DNA of 34,032 nt from Clostridium sp. 28_17 (GTDB lineage Bacteria; Bacillota; Clostridia; TANB77; CAG-508), in the NCBI GenBank assembly GCA_001916065.1, contig MNRS01000024.1, positions 1 to 34,032 on the forward strand. Direction: 5' to 3'. The notes under the pieces were generated by a model. That model saw only the letters and a program-made list of their open reading frames with translations, had not been told where the DNA came from and searched no databases. The position numbers were made by a program, and so were the translations under genes. This document shows, piece after piece, positions 6,688 to 17,600 of this stretch. How positions within the stretch are numbered: the first letter of the stretch is position 1; each line of letters starts with the position of its first letter.

Positions 6688-7695
6688 TTAATTCTTTCGT
6701 AATTCTGTATCTTCAAATAAATTTAAAATTTCATTAAAATCTTTTCTTATTTCGCTTTCATCTTTTCCTTTAAGGTCATAATATAAATTTTTATTTTTAC
6801 ATCCCGAAAGGTGTAAGATTTCTCCTACTGATAAAAATGGGCTAAATAGGCCTTCGTTACACATATTGAAATATGGACAATTTTTGATACAAAATTGCGA
6901 GTATTTTGCTCCCTTTGATGCATCTTTTACTTGCACCCATTGGTTACCAATAAAATATCCACTTCTTGGTATTCCAAAAGAATTATATATGTGATATTCT
7001 GATTTACTATTGTCTGAAATTTTTTCTAAATATGAAGTTACTCCTTCTAATGATACATACGAATCTTTCCCGAATTTTAATGCTTCTTCTCCTGTTATTT
7101 GGTGTTTTATACCATAATAATCATCTCGTATTATCAGGTCTAATATCTTGATGTTTACACCTAAACTGAATGATTTTTCTATTAATTCGTTAATTTCTTC
7201 TATGTTTTGTTTTGTTACCACAATATTGAACCTTGTTTCTATTTTTCTTTTTATTAATTCTTTTGTTATTTTCTTTATTTCAGGTGATAGATACTTAGGA
7301 TATTGTATGCCATGTATATATTCGTTTACAGAGTCTACACTAATTACAATATCAATTCTTTCTTTGTAGTGCTCTATTATGTCTAATATATTATTTAATT
7401 TATATCCATTCGTATTTAAACGAATTTTTGTATTTTCACCTAGATTCATTATGTAGTTAATTAATTCTGGTAAATATTCTACCATTGTTGGTTCTCCACC
7501 TGTTATGCGAAATATTGTAATTCCTAATTCATATGCAACTTTGATTATCTTTTTGATACTTTCATAGTTTATTGTTCCTTTTAAATTAGTTTGTATGTTT
7601 TCGCCTGTTGGTTTACAGTAGAAGCATTTGTAGTTGCAATTCGTTGTTATTGCTATTGCTAAATAATTTATCCGTTCCTTTTCGTTTTTGTTCAT
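6688..7695 (-). CDS. MoaA-like radical SAM protein
   Basis: 335 aa from ATG 7695, chosen because GGAAGAG precedes it; an upstream ATG at 7743 lacks a ribosome site. The radical SAM cluster motif is CNYKCFYC (Cys20, Cys24, Cys27) and the SAM-binding motif ITGGEP follows. A C-terminal set Cys269, Cys273, Cys279, Cys299 suggests an auxiliary Fe-S cluster, as in MoaA and twitch/SPASM relatives. The C-terminal GG of true MoaA is missing (it ends ELRKN), and no molybdopterin genes are nearby, so the reaction is unknown. A LysR gene lies directly upstream on the same strand, with a LysR-type palindrome in the gap, so this gene is the probable target of that regulator. Confidence 0.87.
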   Translation of the reverse strand: MNKNEKERINYLAIAITTNCNYKCFYCKPTGENIQTNLKGTINYESIKKIIKVAYELGITIFRITGGEPTMVEYLPELINYIMNLGENTKIRLNTNGYKLNNILDIIEHYKERIDIVISVDSVNEYIHGIQYPKYLSPEIKKITKELIKRKIETRFNIVVTKQNIEEINELIEKSFSLGVNIKILDLIIRDDYYGIKHQITGEEALKFGKDSYVSLEGVTSYLEKISDNSKSEYHIYNSFGIPRSGYFIGNQWVQVKDASKGAKYSQFCIKNCPYFNMCNEGLFSPFLSVGEILHLSGCKNKNLYYDLKGKDESEIRKDFNEILNLFEDTELRKN

Positions 7696-7810
7696 TATAC
7701 TCTTCCTTTCTTTCCTATTATATTTACAATAGGATTTGTGCATATTATTTGTACTTTTTTATGATACCATTTTTATGTTGAGTTGTATAATATTTTTTTG
7801 TCTGTTTGTG

Positions 7811-7825
7811 ATAACCAGAAGTTAT
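7811..7825. promoter_or_regulatory. LysR-type operator, ATAAC-N5-GTTAT
   Basis: Perfect palindrome ATAACCAGAAGTTAT, which fits the T-N11-A rule of LysR boxes and the ATAA-N7-TTAT pattern known for CcpC-type regulators. It lies 14 bp after the LysR stop and about 115 bp upstream of the radical SAM start, so it most likely controls the radical SAM gene. Confidence 0.6.
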
Positions 7826-7838
7826 AATGAACTTGAGT

Positions 7839-8696
7839 TTAAAATTTTTCTCTTATTATTTTTATTAAACAATTTATTTCTTTTCTTCTTTCTGTATTAA
7901 AATATATCCCGAATTCAATTGGTTGAAGTTTTAATTCTGTTTTTAGTTCTACTAAATTGTATTTTTTTAATTCTTCTTTTTCTAGATATTCTTTTGTAAT
8001 TAGTCCTATTGAGTCGCTTTTACTTGTTATTTCTAATATTGTATTGTAACTTGAATTTTTTAAGTTTAATTTTTTATTTTTTGTTAGTTCGTTTAGTCTT
8101 GTTACTGTTTGAGCATATTTTCGTGGAACATATATAATTTTTTTCTCTATTTCTTCTAGTGTTAATACTTTATTTGCTATATCTGAATTTTTATTTATTA
8201 TAAATATATCGTTTAATTTTCCAAGTGGTATGTATTTTATATTCTTATTTCTATATCTTTCTGCTTTTTTAGAAAATACTATGTCTATTTCTTTATCTTC
8301 TAGCATTTCTAACATTTTATTTGTTTCATAACATTTTAAATCTGTATTTATGTCTGGATATTCTAAATAAAATTCATTTACGCTTTCTCCAAATACTTTA
8401 TTTAATAAATGGTTATGAGAACCTATTGTTATATTTTTGCTTTTACTAAATTCTTTATCTATTTCAATTATTTCATTTATTGGTTGTTTTAATTTTTGAT
8501 ATAATTTTTCTCCTGTTTCTGTTAATTTTAGTCCTTTATTATTTCTTTCAAATAGTTTTGTTTCTAGTATGTTTTCTAAATTTTTTATATGTTTTGTTAC
8601 GGCGGGTTGAGATATATTTAATTTTTCACTTGCTCTAGTGATATTTTGTTCTTTGGCTACTGTTACGTATATTTTATATAATTCTAAATTTACCAT
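7839..8696 (-). CDS. LysR-family transcriptional regulator
   Basis: 285 aa, usual family length. The N-terminal winged helix (1-60) carries the signature NITRASEKLNISQPAVTKHI. The effector-binding domain (about 88-285) has two periplasmic-binding-like lobes, starting NITIGSHNHLLNK. The ligand cannot be predicted. AAAGG precedes ATG 8696. Unusually for a LysR gene it is not divergent from its likely target but lies upstream of it in the same direction, separated by the palindrome at 7811. Confidence 0.92.
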   Translation of the reverse strand: MVNLELYKIYVTVAKEQNITRASEKLNISQPAVTKHIKNLENILETKLFERNNKGLKLTETGEKLYQKLKQPINEIIEIDKEFSKSKNITIGSHNHLLNKVFGESVNEFYLEYPDINTDLKCYETNKMLEMLEDKEIDIVFSKKAERYRNKNIKYIPLGKLNDIFIINKNSDIANKVLTLEEIEKKIIYVPRKYAQTVTRLNELTKNKKLNLKNSSYNTILEITSKSDSIGLITKEYLEKEELKKYNLVELKTELKLQPIEFGIYFNTERRKEINCLIKIIREKF

Positions 8697-8732
8697 ATTA
8701 ATTACCTTTCATATATTTTTCTTTTAATTAAA

Positions 8733-8757
8733 TTATAAAAAGGGGGCAATTTGCCCC
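8733..8757 (-). terminator. terminator of the cupin gene
   Basis: GGGGCAA (8743-8749) pairs with TTGCCCC (8751-8757). On the minus strand a CTTTTTATAATTT tail follows. GC-rich stem in otherwise AT-rich DNA, immediately after the cupin stop. Confidence 0.85.
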
Positions 8758-8761
8758 TCTC

Positions 8762-9121
8762 TCAGTTTTGGAGGTCGCCTTTTGCAACCTTGAAGCCTAA
8801 ATTTCTAAAGGCTGAGGCCAATTCCTCAAATGAATAATTTTTTTTGCCTTTTATGGCTATAAGATTCATTTTGGTATTGGACGTGTTTAGTAAAGCATGT
8901 TGTCCTCCTTTTGGACATATATATGCCTGTCCTCTAGAAGGCCATATCCATACCTCCCATTCTTCAATATGTTTATGGGTCCGTATTATTAAATTCGGTC
9001 CCACCTCCAGACATTGTACCTCTTCAATGTCTTCCAGGACTGTCTTTTTTACCTCACAGTCCCGTTTTCCATCGCTTAAGTCAATTATCATATTCTCTGG
9101 CAAATTTTCTGTCTTAATCAT
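8762..9121 (-). CDS. small cupin-like protein
   Basis: 119 aa. THKHIEEWEVWIW (His49, His51, Glu53/54) and GGQHALLN (His75) match the two conserved cupin motifs that form a metal site in a small beta barrel. The specific role is unknown; single-domain cupins may be isomerases, dioxygenases or sugar/ligand sensors. AGGAGG precedes ATG 9121. The gene uses many more C- and G-ending codons than its neighbours, which suggests a different origin or strong expression. It has a good promoter and its own terminator, so it is a one-gene unit. Confidence 0.75.
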   Translation of the reverse strand: MIKTENLPENMIIDLSDGKRDCEVKKTVLEDIEEVQCLEVGPNLIIRTHKHIEEWEVWIWPSRGQAYICPKGGQHALLNTSNTKMNLIAIKGKKNYSFEELASAFRNLGFKVAKGDLQN

Positions 9122-9163
9122 ATTTGCGTCCTCCTAATTTTAATACATCTTGTTGACGATACA

Positions 9164-9192
9164 ATTATATCATATTTACATAATTTAAGCAA
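9164..9192 (-). promoter_or_regulatory. promoter of the cupin gene
   Basis: Minus-strand TTGCTT (9187-9192), 17 bp, TATAAT (9164-9169), 42 bp upstream of the start codon. Confidence 0.75.
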
Positions 9193-9199
9193 ATTTACC

Positions 9200-9229
9200 T
9201 TGCATAAAAATTTTTTATTTTAATATATT
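9200..9229 (+). promoter_or_regulatory. candidate promoter of the M23 peptidase gene
   Basis: TTGCAT (9200-9205), 18 bp, TATATT (9224-9229). The start codon follows about 30 bp downstream. AT-rich context makes this less certain. Confidence 0.5.
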
Positions 9230-9260
9230 TTAATAACATCCTTTGATATGGAGGAACAAA

Positions 9261-10328
9261 ATGATTGTAAAAACTTTAAAAATAAATAAATATTTCTACC
9301 TTATAACAACAACGTTATTAATAATTATAACTTTAACAAGTTACATTTTCATTTCAAAATCGGCAAATTTTGGACCTGAATTATTTTGGAATAACTACTC
9401 ACGTTCTTCACTAACAGAATCTTCTGATGGAAATTTTATAAAATGGGTTGATTTTAATGTAACTTCTGAAGCGATGTCAAAAACTGCAAAATTAGATATA
9501 GACTCTCACAATTCTGATTCTGAAATTAAATATAATTGGATAGAATTGTTGGCATATCTTGCTTGTAAAAATGGTGGGAATTTTAAGAATTTTAAACAAA
9601 ATGATTTGGATAAGTTGGTTGTACAATTAAAAAATGGAAAATCTATTCAAGATTTAACACAAAATATGAAGTATTATAATTACTATTTTAATGCATATTC
9701 TGCTGTTTTAGGTGGATTCATTGGTAATTATTCTGTTGAAGTAGCAGATGAAAATGGTACTACTCATTTTGAAGATAAATATGGCATTAAGGCTTTTTTG
9801 CCTATTGCAAAAAATTATAGTTTTAGTCATTATGATGATTTTGGTGCTTCTAGGTCTTATGGTTTTAAGCGTACCCATTTGGGGAATGATTTGATGGGAA
9901 GTATTGGAACTCCAATTATTGCCGTTGAGTCTGGGACTGTCGAACATCTGGGTTGGAATCAGTATGGTGGTTGGCGTGTTGGCATTAGGAGTTTAGATGG
10001 AAAAAAATATTATTATTACGCTCATTTGAGAAAAAATCATCCTTATGCTGCAGGTCTTACAGAGGGGGCAAAAGTTACTGCTGGCGATGTTATTGGTTAT
10101 TTGGGAATGACTGGTTATAGTACTAAGGAGAATGTAAATAACATCAATGTTCCACATCTTCATTTTGGTTTGCAACTTATTTTTGATGAGTCTCAGGTTG
10201 ATGGTAATAATGAGATTTGGATTGATGTTTATAATATTATTGAGTTTTTGATGCAAAATCGCTCTACTGTTTTTATGAATAATTCTGATACAAAGGATTT
10301 TGTAAGAAAGTTTAATTTTAAAGAATAG
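9261..10328 (+). CDS. membrane-anchored M23 (LytM-type) peptidase
   Basis: 355 aa. ATG 9261 is preferred over the upstream TTG because GGAGGA sits 5 nt before it. One N-terminal membrane helix (about 13-33) exposes the rest outside the cell. The zinc-peptidase domain (about 195-330) has the HLGNDLM motif (His, Asp), YYYAHLR, and VPHLHFGLQL (HxH), so all metal and catalytic histidines are present. Such enzymes cut peptide cross-bridges in the cell wall. The region 40-190 has no domain I recognise. A bidirectional terminator follows. Confidence 0.92.
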   Translation: MIVKTLKINKYFYLITTTLLIIITLTSYIFISKSANFGPELFWNNYSRSSLTESSDGNFIKWVDFNVTSEAMSKTAKLDIDSHNSDSEIKYNWIELLAYLACKNGGNFKNFKQNDLDKLVVQLKNGKSIQDLTQNMKYYNYYFNAYSAVLGGFIGNYSVEVADENGTTHFEDKYGIKAFLPIAKNYSFSHYDDFGASRSYGFKRTHLGNDLMGSIGTPIIAVESGTVEHLGWNQYGGWRVGIRSLDGKKYYYYAHLRKNHPYAAGLTEGAKVTAGDVIGYLGMTGYSTKENVNNINVPHLHFGLQLIFDESQVDGNNEIWIDVYNIIEFLMQNRSTVFMNNSDTKDFVRKFNFKE

Positions 10329-10337
10329 TAAAAACAT

Positions 10338-10389
10338 TTTAACCTAATACATTCCATGTGTCAATGTTTATGGCGTGTATTAGGTTAAA
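10338..10389. terminator. bidirectional terminator between M23 and HtrA-like genes
   Basis: 14-bp perfect stem TTTAACCTAATACA (10338-10351) and its complement (10376-10389), with an inner CCAT/ATGG extension in the 24-nt loop. Serves two convergent genes and overlaps the last codons of the HtrA-like gene. Confidence 0.8.
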
Positions 10390-11555
10390 GTACTATTATT
10401 TTTTTCCGTAATACTATTGATATTGTTTTGTTTATTTTACCTCTTGCAATTTGTAATGTAACAATATCATTTGGATTTTTGCTATAAATATATTCTCGTA
10501 AATCATTCATAGTTTCAAGTTCTTTGTTATCTATTGCTACAATTATATCTCCTTCTTTCAGCTCTGTTTTTGATGCAGGTCCATTTTTTATAATTTGAGT
10601 TACATATATTCCACTGTCGAATTTCAATGTATTATTAATTGAAATTCCAGAACTATTATCTAAATATGATATGACATTTTTATCATATGCGTATACTCCC
10701 ATTGTTGCTTGTTCAAATTTATTATTTTTTATAAAACTTTGTATTACTGGTTTTACTACATTTATTGGAATTGCAAATCCTATTCCTTCTGCGGAAGATA
10801 TTTTTACTGTATTAATTCCGTATTACTTCTCCGTTTGGATATATTAAAGGTCCACCGCTGTTTCCTGGGTTTATTGTTGCATCTGTTTGGATTAAGTCTG
10901 ACATGTATGTGGTGTTTTCTTTTTCTTCTAATTTTATTGTTCTGTTTTTACTACTTATTATTCCTGATGTTACTGTTCTTCTAAATTCGAATCCTATTGG
11001 ATTTCCTATTGCATATACTGTTTCCCCTATTCTTATTTTGCTTGAATCCCCTAATGTTATACATTTTAAATTATTTGCTTCTATTTTTGTTATTGATAAA
11101 TCTAAATCTGAGTCGCTCCATACTACTGTACCGTCGTATTTTTTACTATTTTCTAATGTTATGTAGCATGTACTATATTTTGTTCCTGTTACGTGTTCGT
11201 TACTTAGTATATACCCGTTTTCTGATATGATTATTCCTGTTCCTAGTCCAAGTGTTGTTTCTGTGTTTGTGGAAAATATTGAACTTCCTGCATTTTTTAG
11301 TTTTGATATTCCTACTATACTTTCCATGTTTTGTTCTAATGTATTTGCTATTGTTTGGCTTTTTTCCTCAACGTTTTCCACAGTTTGTTCTTTTTCTGTG
11401 GATAGTGTTCTTTGTGTTTCGTAGTTTTGTGGATTTACGTCTATTTTTGTGTATGTATTGTATACATACATTCCTATTGTTGTTATTAGTGCCGTTAGTA
11501 TTATTGTTAATACGGTTCCTTTTGTTTTGTTTTTCTTTTTTGCTTTTTTTGCCAT
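10385..11555 (-). pseudogene. HtrA/DegP-type serine protease with PDZ, single-base frameshift
   Basis: ATG 11555 (AGGAGG upstream) opens a membrane-anchored trypsin-like protease: lysine-rich start, one membrane helix, then the triad SNEHV (His), DSDLDLSITK (Asp) and GNSGGP (Ser). The frame hits a stop right after PNGEVIRN. Removing one base (G10820 on the + strand) restores GEVIGINTV and an uninterrupted continuation through IGFAIPINVV to a complete PDZ domain (DSGIYVTQIIKNGPASKTEL) ending at 10385. So either the gene is recently broken or the base is a sequencing error. The truncated form would keep the protease triad but lose the last protease strands and PDZ. HtrA proteins degrade misfolded envelope proteins. 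It shares a regulatory region with the divergent NRPS gene. Confidence 0.88.
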
Positions 11556-11612
11556 TTCTTTCCTCCTGCTTTTATTATGTACAGTTTTTTTTATTTTAAA
11601 CCCTTCAAATGC

Positions 11613-11645
11613 TTGCATATTATGTTTTTTAATAGTATAATGCAA
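11613..11645. promoter_or_regulatory. fully overlapping divergent promoters (NRPS and HtrA-like)
   Basis: Plus strand: TTGCAT (11613-11618), 17 bp, TATAAT (11636-11641). Minus strand: TTGCAT (11640-11645), 17 bp, TAATAT (11617-11622). Each promoter's -35 overlaps the other's -10, and the whole is an imperfect inverted repeat (TTGCAT to ATGCAA). Only one polymerase could bind at a time. Confidence 0.65.
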
Positions 11646-11680
11646 TTGTTATTAAACGTAAATTTAAAGGGGTAATATAA

Positions 11681-14600
11681 ATGGGAAATAAAGAACTTTT
11701 TGAATTAACAAATCCACAAAAATCAATCTGGTACACAGAACAATTTTACGAAGGCACAACTGTAAACAACATCTGTGTTTCAGGAACTTTATATGGAAAA
11801 ATTGACGAAGAATTATTAAAACAAGCAATCAATAATGTAGTAAAACAAAATGATAGTTTTAGAATTCATGTAATACAAGAGAAAAATGATGTAAGACAAT
11901 ATATAGCAGATTACGAAAAATTTAACATAGATGTTGAATATATTAATAATGAGTCTGAAGTTAAACAAATAGAAAAAAGCGAAGCAAAATTTAAGTTTAA
12001 TATCATAGATTCTGATTTATTCAAGTTTAAACTTGCAATATCTAAAGGTAATTTTGCGTGTATTATTTTGACTGTTAATCATTTAATTGCTGATTCATGG
12101 TCTCTTGGGCTTGTAATTCAAGAGATTATAAAGAATTATAATGCTCTTAAAAATAATGAAGATTTTGTTCCAGATACTTTTTCTTATTTGGACTATATTA
12201 AATCTGAAAAAGAATATAAAAATAGTAAAAAATTTGAGAATGATAAAACTTTTTGGAATCAAACTTTTAGTACAATACCAGAACAAGCAACAATTCCTTG
12301 TTCAATTAATGGCGTAAAAAATGTGTCTTATAATGCTAAAAGATTGGGCTTTGAATTGGATAGGGATATTGTGTCTAAAATCAATTGTTTTTGTAGAGAA
12401 AATGGTATTTCTACTTTTAATTTCTTTATGGCGGTGTTTTCTATTTATATTGGTCGTGTGTCTAATATAGATGATTTTGTTATCGGTACGCCTATTTTAA
12501 ACCGTTCTAATTTTAAGGAAAAACATACAACTGGTATGTTTATTAATACAGTTCCAGTTAGATTTGATAATATTAATGATGTTTCTTTTAAGTCTCTTGC
12601 TGGCTCTGTTGCTACAAAGTTGATGGGTATTTTGAGACATCAAAAGTATTCTTATAATTCTATTTTGGAGGATATTCGTAGTAAAAATGGTAATATTCCT
12701 AATTTGTATAATATTTTGATTTCTTACCAGATTACTAAGGCTTTTGATGGTTCTTTGGGTGATTATAAGACTGATTGGATTTTTAATAATTATTGTGCTA
12801 ATGATTTTAATATTCATATTTATGATATTAATGATACGGGTAGTTTGCTTATTGATTATGATTTCTTGGTTGATAAGTATTCTAAGGATGATGTTATTAA
12901 TGTTAATAATCGTATTCTTTATATGATTGGCCAAATTTTGGAGAATGGTGATATTATTTCTCGTGATATCGAGATTATTACTCCTGATGAGAAGAATAAG
13001 GTTTTGAATGTTTTTAATGATACAAAGGTTGATTACCAATTGGATAAAACTGTTGTTGATTTGTTTGAGGAGCAAGTGCAAAAATCTCCTGATAATATTG
13101 CGGTTGTTTCTAATGGAAAGAAATTGACTTATAAAGAATTAAATGAGAAGGCTAACCAATTGGCTAATTATTTGATTAATGCTAGTGTAAAGTCTGGCGA
13201 TATTGTTGGTATTATGACAAATCGTTCTGTAGAAATGGTTATTGGTTTAATTGCTATTTTAAAGGCTGGTGCAACTTATTTGCCAATTGACCCAGATTAT
13301 CCATTACAAAGAATTTCTTATATGTTAGATAACAGTAAATCTAATATTATTCTTGTTAATGATCAGACTTTTGATTTAATTGAAGGTACTTATAATAAAA
13401 TAAATATATCTTTAAATCAAGGTTTATATAATGATTTGAAAAAAGATAATTTGAACTTAAAAATTTTACCTGACCAATTGATGTATTTAATTTATACTTC
13501 TGGTTCTACTGGTAACCCTAAGGGTGTTATGCTTACACATAAAAATGTTCATAACTTTATAGTTGGTATGATGCAGCATATTGATTTTAACTCTAATAAG
13601 ACAATGGTGTCTTTGACAACAATTTGTTTTGATATTTTTGGTTTGGAACTTTGGTGTTCTTTGACTAATGGTTTAAAGGTTGTTATCGCAAATGAGTTTG
13701 AGCAAAAAGATGCTTCTGCTTTTAATAGGTTATGTTTAAATAATAATGTTACAATGATGCAAACTACGCCTTCAAGATTTTTAGCATTTTTAGAGGATTC
13801 TTCTTGTTTAGATTATCTAAAAAATATGACTGATATTTTGGTTGGTGGAGAATCTTTGCCTGAAAATTTATTAGTTAAATTAAAGCATCTTTCTAGTGCA
13901 AATATTTATAATATGTATGGTCCAACAGAGACTACTATTTGGTCTACTATGAAAGATTTAACAAAAAATAGCAATATAACAATTGGTAAACCTATTGCAA
14001 ATACTCAATGTTACATTTTAGACCCTAACCATAAAATTTTGCCACCTTATGTTGTTGGTAATTTATATATTGGTGGCGATGGTGTTTCACGTGGATATTT
14101 TGGTAGGCCAGATTTAACTGGTGAGAATTTTATAAAATTTATTGATAATAAAATTATATATAATACTAATGATTTGGCTTATCGTACTTATGATGGTGAA
14201 ATTGTTCATTTGGGTAGAGCAGATTTCCAAGTTAAAATGCATGGTTATAGAATTGAGTTGGGCGAAATTGAAAATACTATTTCAGTTTTTGATAATATTA
14301 CTTCTTGTGCAGTTGGTTGCCCTACTTTGAATGGTAAAAAAATTCTTTGTGCTTATTATACTTCTTCTGAAGATATTAATATAGAGGATTTGAAGGCTCA
14401 TTTGTTGAAAAGTCTTCCTACTTATATGATTCCAAGTCATTTTGTTAATATGGAAAAACTACCTCATACACCAAATGGTAAGATTGATAGAAAGGCTTTG
14501 GATGCGGTTACTTTGGAGGTTGACAAAAATGTCGCGTTGCCTAAAAATGATATTGAACAAAAGGTGTTTGATATAATTTCAAAAATTTCTAATAATGACA

Positions 14601-17600
14601 ATATTAGTATGGATGATGATTTATTTAGTATAGGTCTAGATTCTATTGGAATTATACATTTATCTGCTAAAATTGAGCAAATATTTGGAGTTACTATTTC
14701 AATTAGGGATTTGTATAATACACATTCTTTAATTGATTTAGCAAACTTGATTACTTGTTCTAATCAAACAGGTTTAAAGCACATTGAAAAAACAGTAAAA
14801 AAATCATATTATCCGTTGTCATCTTCACAGAAATCAATGTTCTATGCTGCACAAATGGATAAGGATTCTCTTGTTTATAATGTATCTTGTGGATTTTTAA
14901 CTGATACAATTTTGGATGCAAACAAAGTTAAATCTACTTTTGAAAAAATTATAAAATTACAATCTAGTTTTAGGACAAGTTTTTCAATTATAGATGGTAT
15001 TGCGTGCCAAGTTGTATTAGATGACGTCCCATTTGATATAGAAATTAATTATGATACAGAAGCAAACAAACAAAATATATTAGATAATTTTGCAAAACCC
15101 TTTGATTTATCAAATGCACCACTATTGCGTGTATCTGTATATTACCTAGATAATGAGAAAACAATGATTTTAATTGATTCACATCATATTGTAATGGACG
15201 GTTCATCACTTTATATTATGATGGATGAATTTTGCAAACTTTATCAAGATAAAGACATTAAACCATTGAATATTGAATATATTGATTATGCAGTATCTGA
15301 AGATGATTTTATAAATAGTGATAAAATTTCAGATATTGAGAACTACTGGCTTTCAAAAATCAATACCAAAGAATTACCAATTTTAAACTTACCATATGAT
15401 TATGCAGTATCAAATGTAAAATCATTTAATGGGTCTAGTGTAGACTTTTGTGTAGACTCCTCAATATTTAAAAAAGTTAACAACATTGCAAAAAAATACA
15501 GAGTTTCACCATTTACATTTTTTATCAGTGTATTTTATATTGTACTTTATAAATACACTGGTCAAAGTGATATAATTGTTGGTACACCTGTAGATTCAAG
15601 GATGTACTCTGAGTTAAATAACATGATAGGAATGTTTGTTAATAACACATTATTAAGAAATAAGATAAACTCTAGTTCTGAATTTTCTAATTTCTTGTTT
15701 GAAACACAGGATTTAATAAAAGAAGCACTGTCAAACCAACCATATCCATATAATGAATTGATAAGCAAATTGAATTCACCTGCAAACTCATTATTAGATG
15801 TTGTGTTTACATATCAAACACCACATGATAAAAAATTCAAAATAGATGATTATAGTTTTAATATTGTAAGACCAAATACTTCTACTTCTAAATTTAATTT
15901 GTTGTTAGAAGTTGTACCCGACATGAATGTTATAAGGGTTGAATATAATACTGATTTATTTAAATATCAAACTGCAGAGAGCATTTTAAAACATTACTTG
16001 TTTGTATTAAACAGTTTAATTAATAATCAAGAACAAGTTATTAGTGATATAAATATTATCACCGACGAAGAAAAAAATATGCTAAATGAATTTAACAATA
16101 CTGCTGGACCTATAAATTCTGATACTGTTGTATCAATTTTTGAAGAGCAAGTTGAAAAAAATCCAAATAACATTGCCCTAATTTGTGATGACGTTTCTTT
16201 AACATATAATGAATTAAATGAAAAAGCAAACAGTTTAGCACATTATTTAATTAACAAAGGTATAGGCAGAAACGACAAAGTATGTATTATGACAAATCGC
16301 TCTTTGGAAACTATAGTATGTATGCTTGGTATTTCTAAAGCAGGTGCTGCATTCTTTAATGTTGACCCTACATATCCAATTGAGCGTACAAAGTATTATT
16401 TGGAAGATAGCCAAACTAAATATGTTTTAACACAAAAATCTTTAAGAGAACGTGTTGAAAGTATAGAGAATTGTATTGAGATTGATTTATCTAATGATGA
16501 GATTTATGGAAAAATTTATGATAATCCAAATGTAACTGTATTGCCTGAAGATTTATCCTATGTAATTTATACTTCTGGTTCTACTGGAACACCTAAAGGT
16601 GTTATGCTAAATCAGGTTGGTTTTGCTAACATGACTAAGGCAATGACAAAAGTTTTGGATTATTTAAAAGAAGGTAATAAACATACTATTGTGTCTGTTA
16701 CTTCAACACCTTTTGATATTTTTGTTTATGAAATTATTGTTTCATTAACACATGGTTTAAAAGTTGTTATGGCAAATAATGCCGAACATAGAAATCCTAA
16801 GTTATTAGATGCTTTGATTAAAAAATATAATGTTGATGTTATGACTGTTACTCCTAGTTTAATGAAAATAAATTATGATAATAGAGAGCCTGATACTGCC
16901 TTGGCTTTAGTTAAAAATATGGTATTTGGTGGTGAGCCTTTACCTGAAAAATTTGTTAAAGATTTAAGGGCTTTGGCTGATGATATTACTATTTATAATA
17001 TTTATGGTCCAAGCGAAATTACTGTACTTTCTAATGTTCAAAACTTGGATGGTGAAACTGAAATAACAGTTGGTCCTCCAATTATGAATACTCAAATTCA
17101 TATTTTGGACAAGAATATGAATCAGGTTCCAATTGGTGTAATTGGAGAGATTTATATTTCTGGTATTCAAGTTGGTCTTGGATATATTGGTAAGCCTGAA
17201 ATGACTGCATCAAGATTTATGGATAATCCTTTTGGACCTGGAAAAATATATAAATCTGGTGATATTGGTAGATGGACTTTTGATGGTAAAGTTCAATGTT
17301 TAGGAAGAGTTGATAACCAAATTAAGTTAAGAGGTTTAAGAATTGAACTTGGTGAAATTGAAAATATTATGGCAAATGTTCCTGGTGTTTCTGCATCAGT
17401 TGTTAATAAAATTGAGATGGATGGAAAAGAGGTTTTGTGTGGTTATTATGTTGCAGATTCTTCTGTTCTTCCAGATACAGTTAAACTTACTCTTAAAAAA
17501 GCATTGCCTCCTTATATGGTTCCATCATATGTTATCCGTTTGGATAAAATGCCTTATACTATCAATCGTAAAATTGATAGAAAGTCATTGCCATTACCTA

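Noticed and set aside
7696..7743. 16-residue N-terminal extension of the radical SAM protein
   Set aside because: No ribosome site before ATG 7743, while ATG 7695 has GGAAGAG at good distance.
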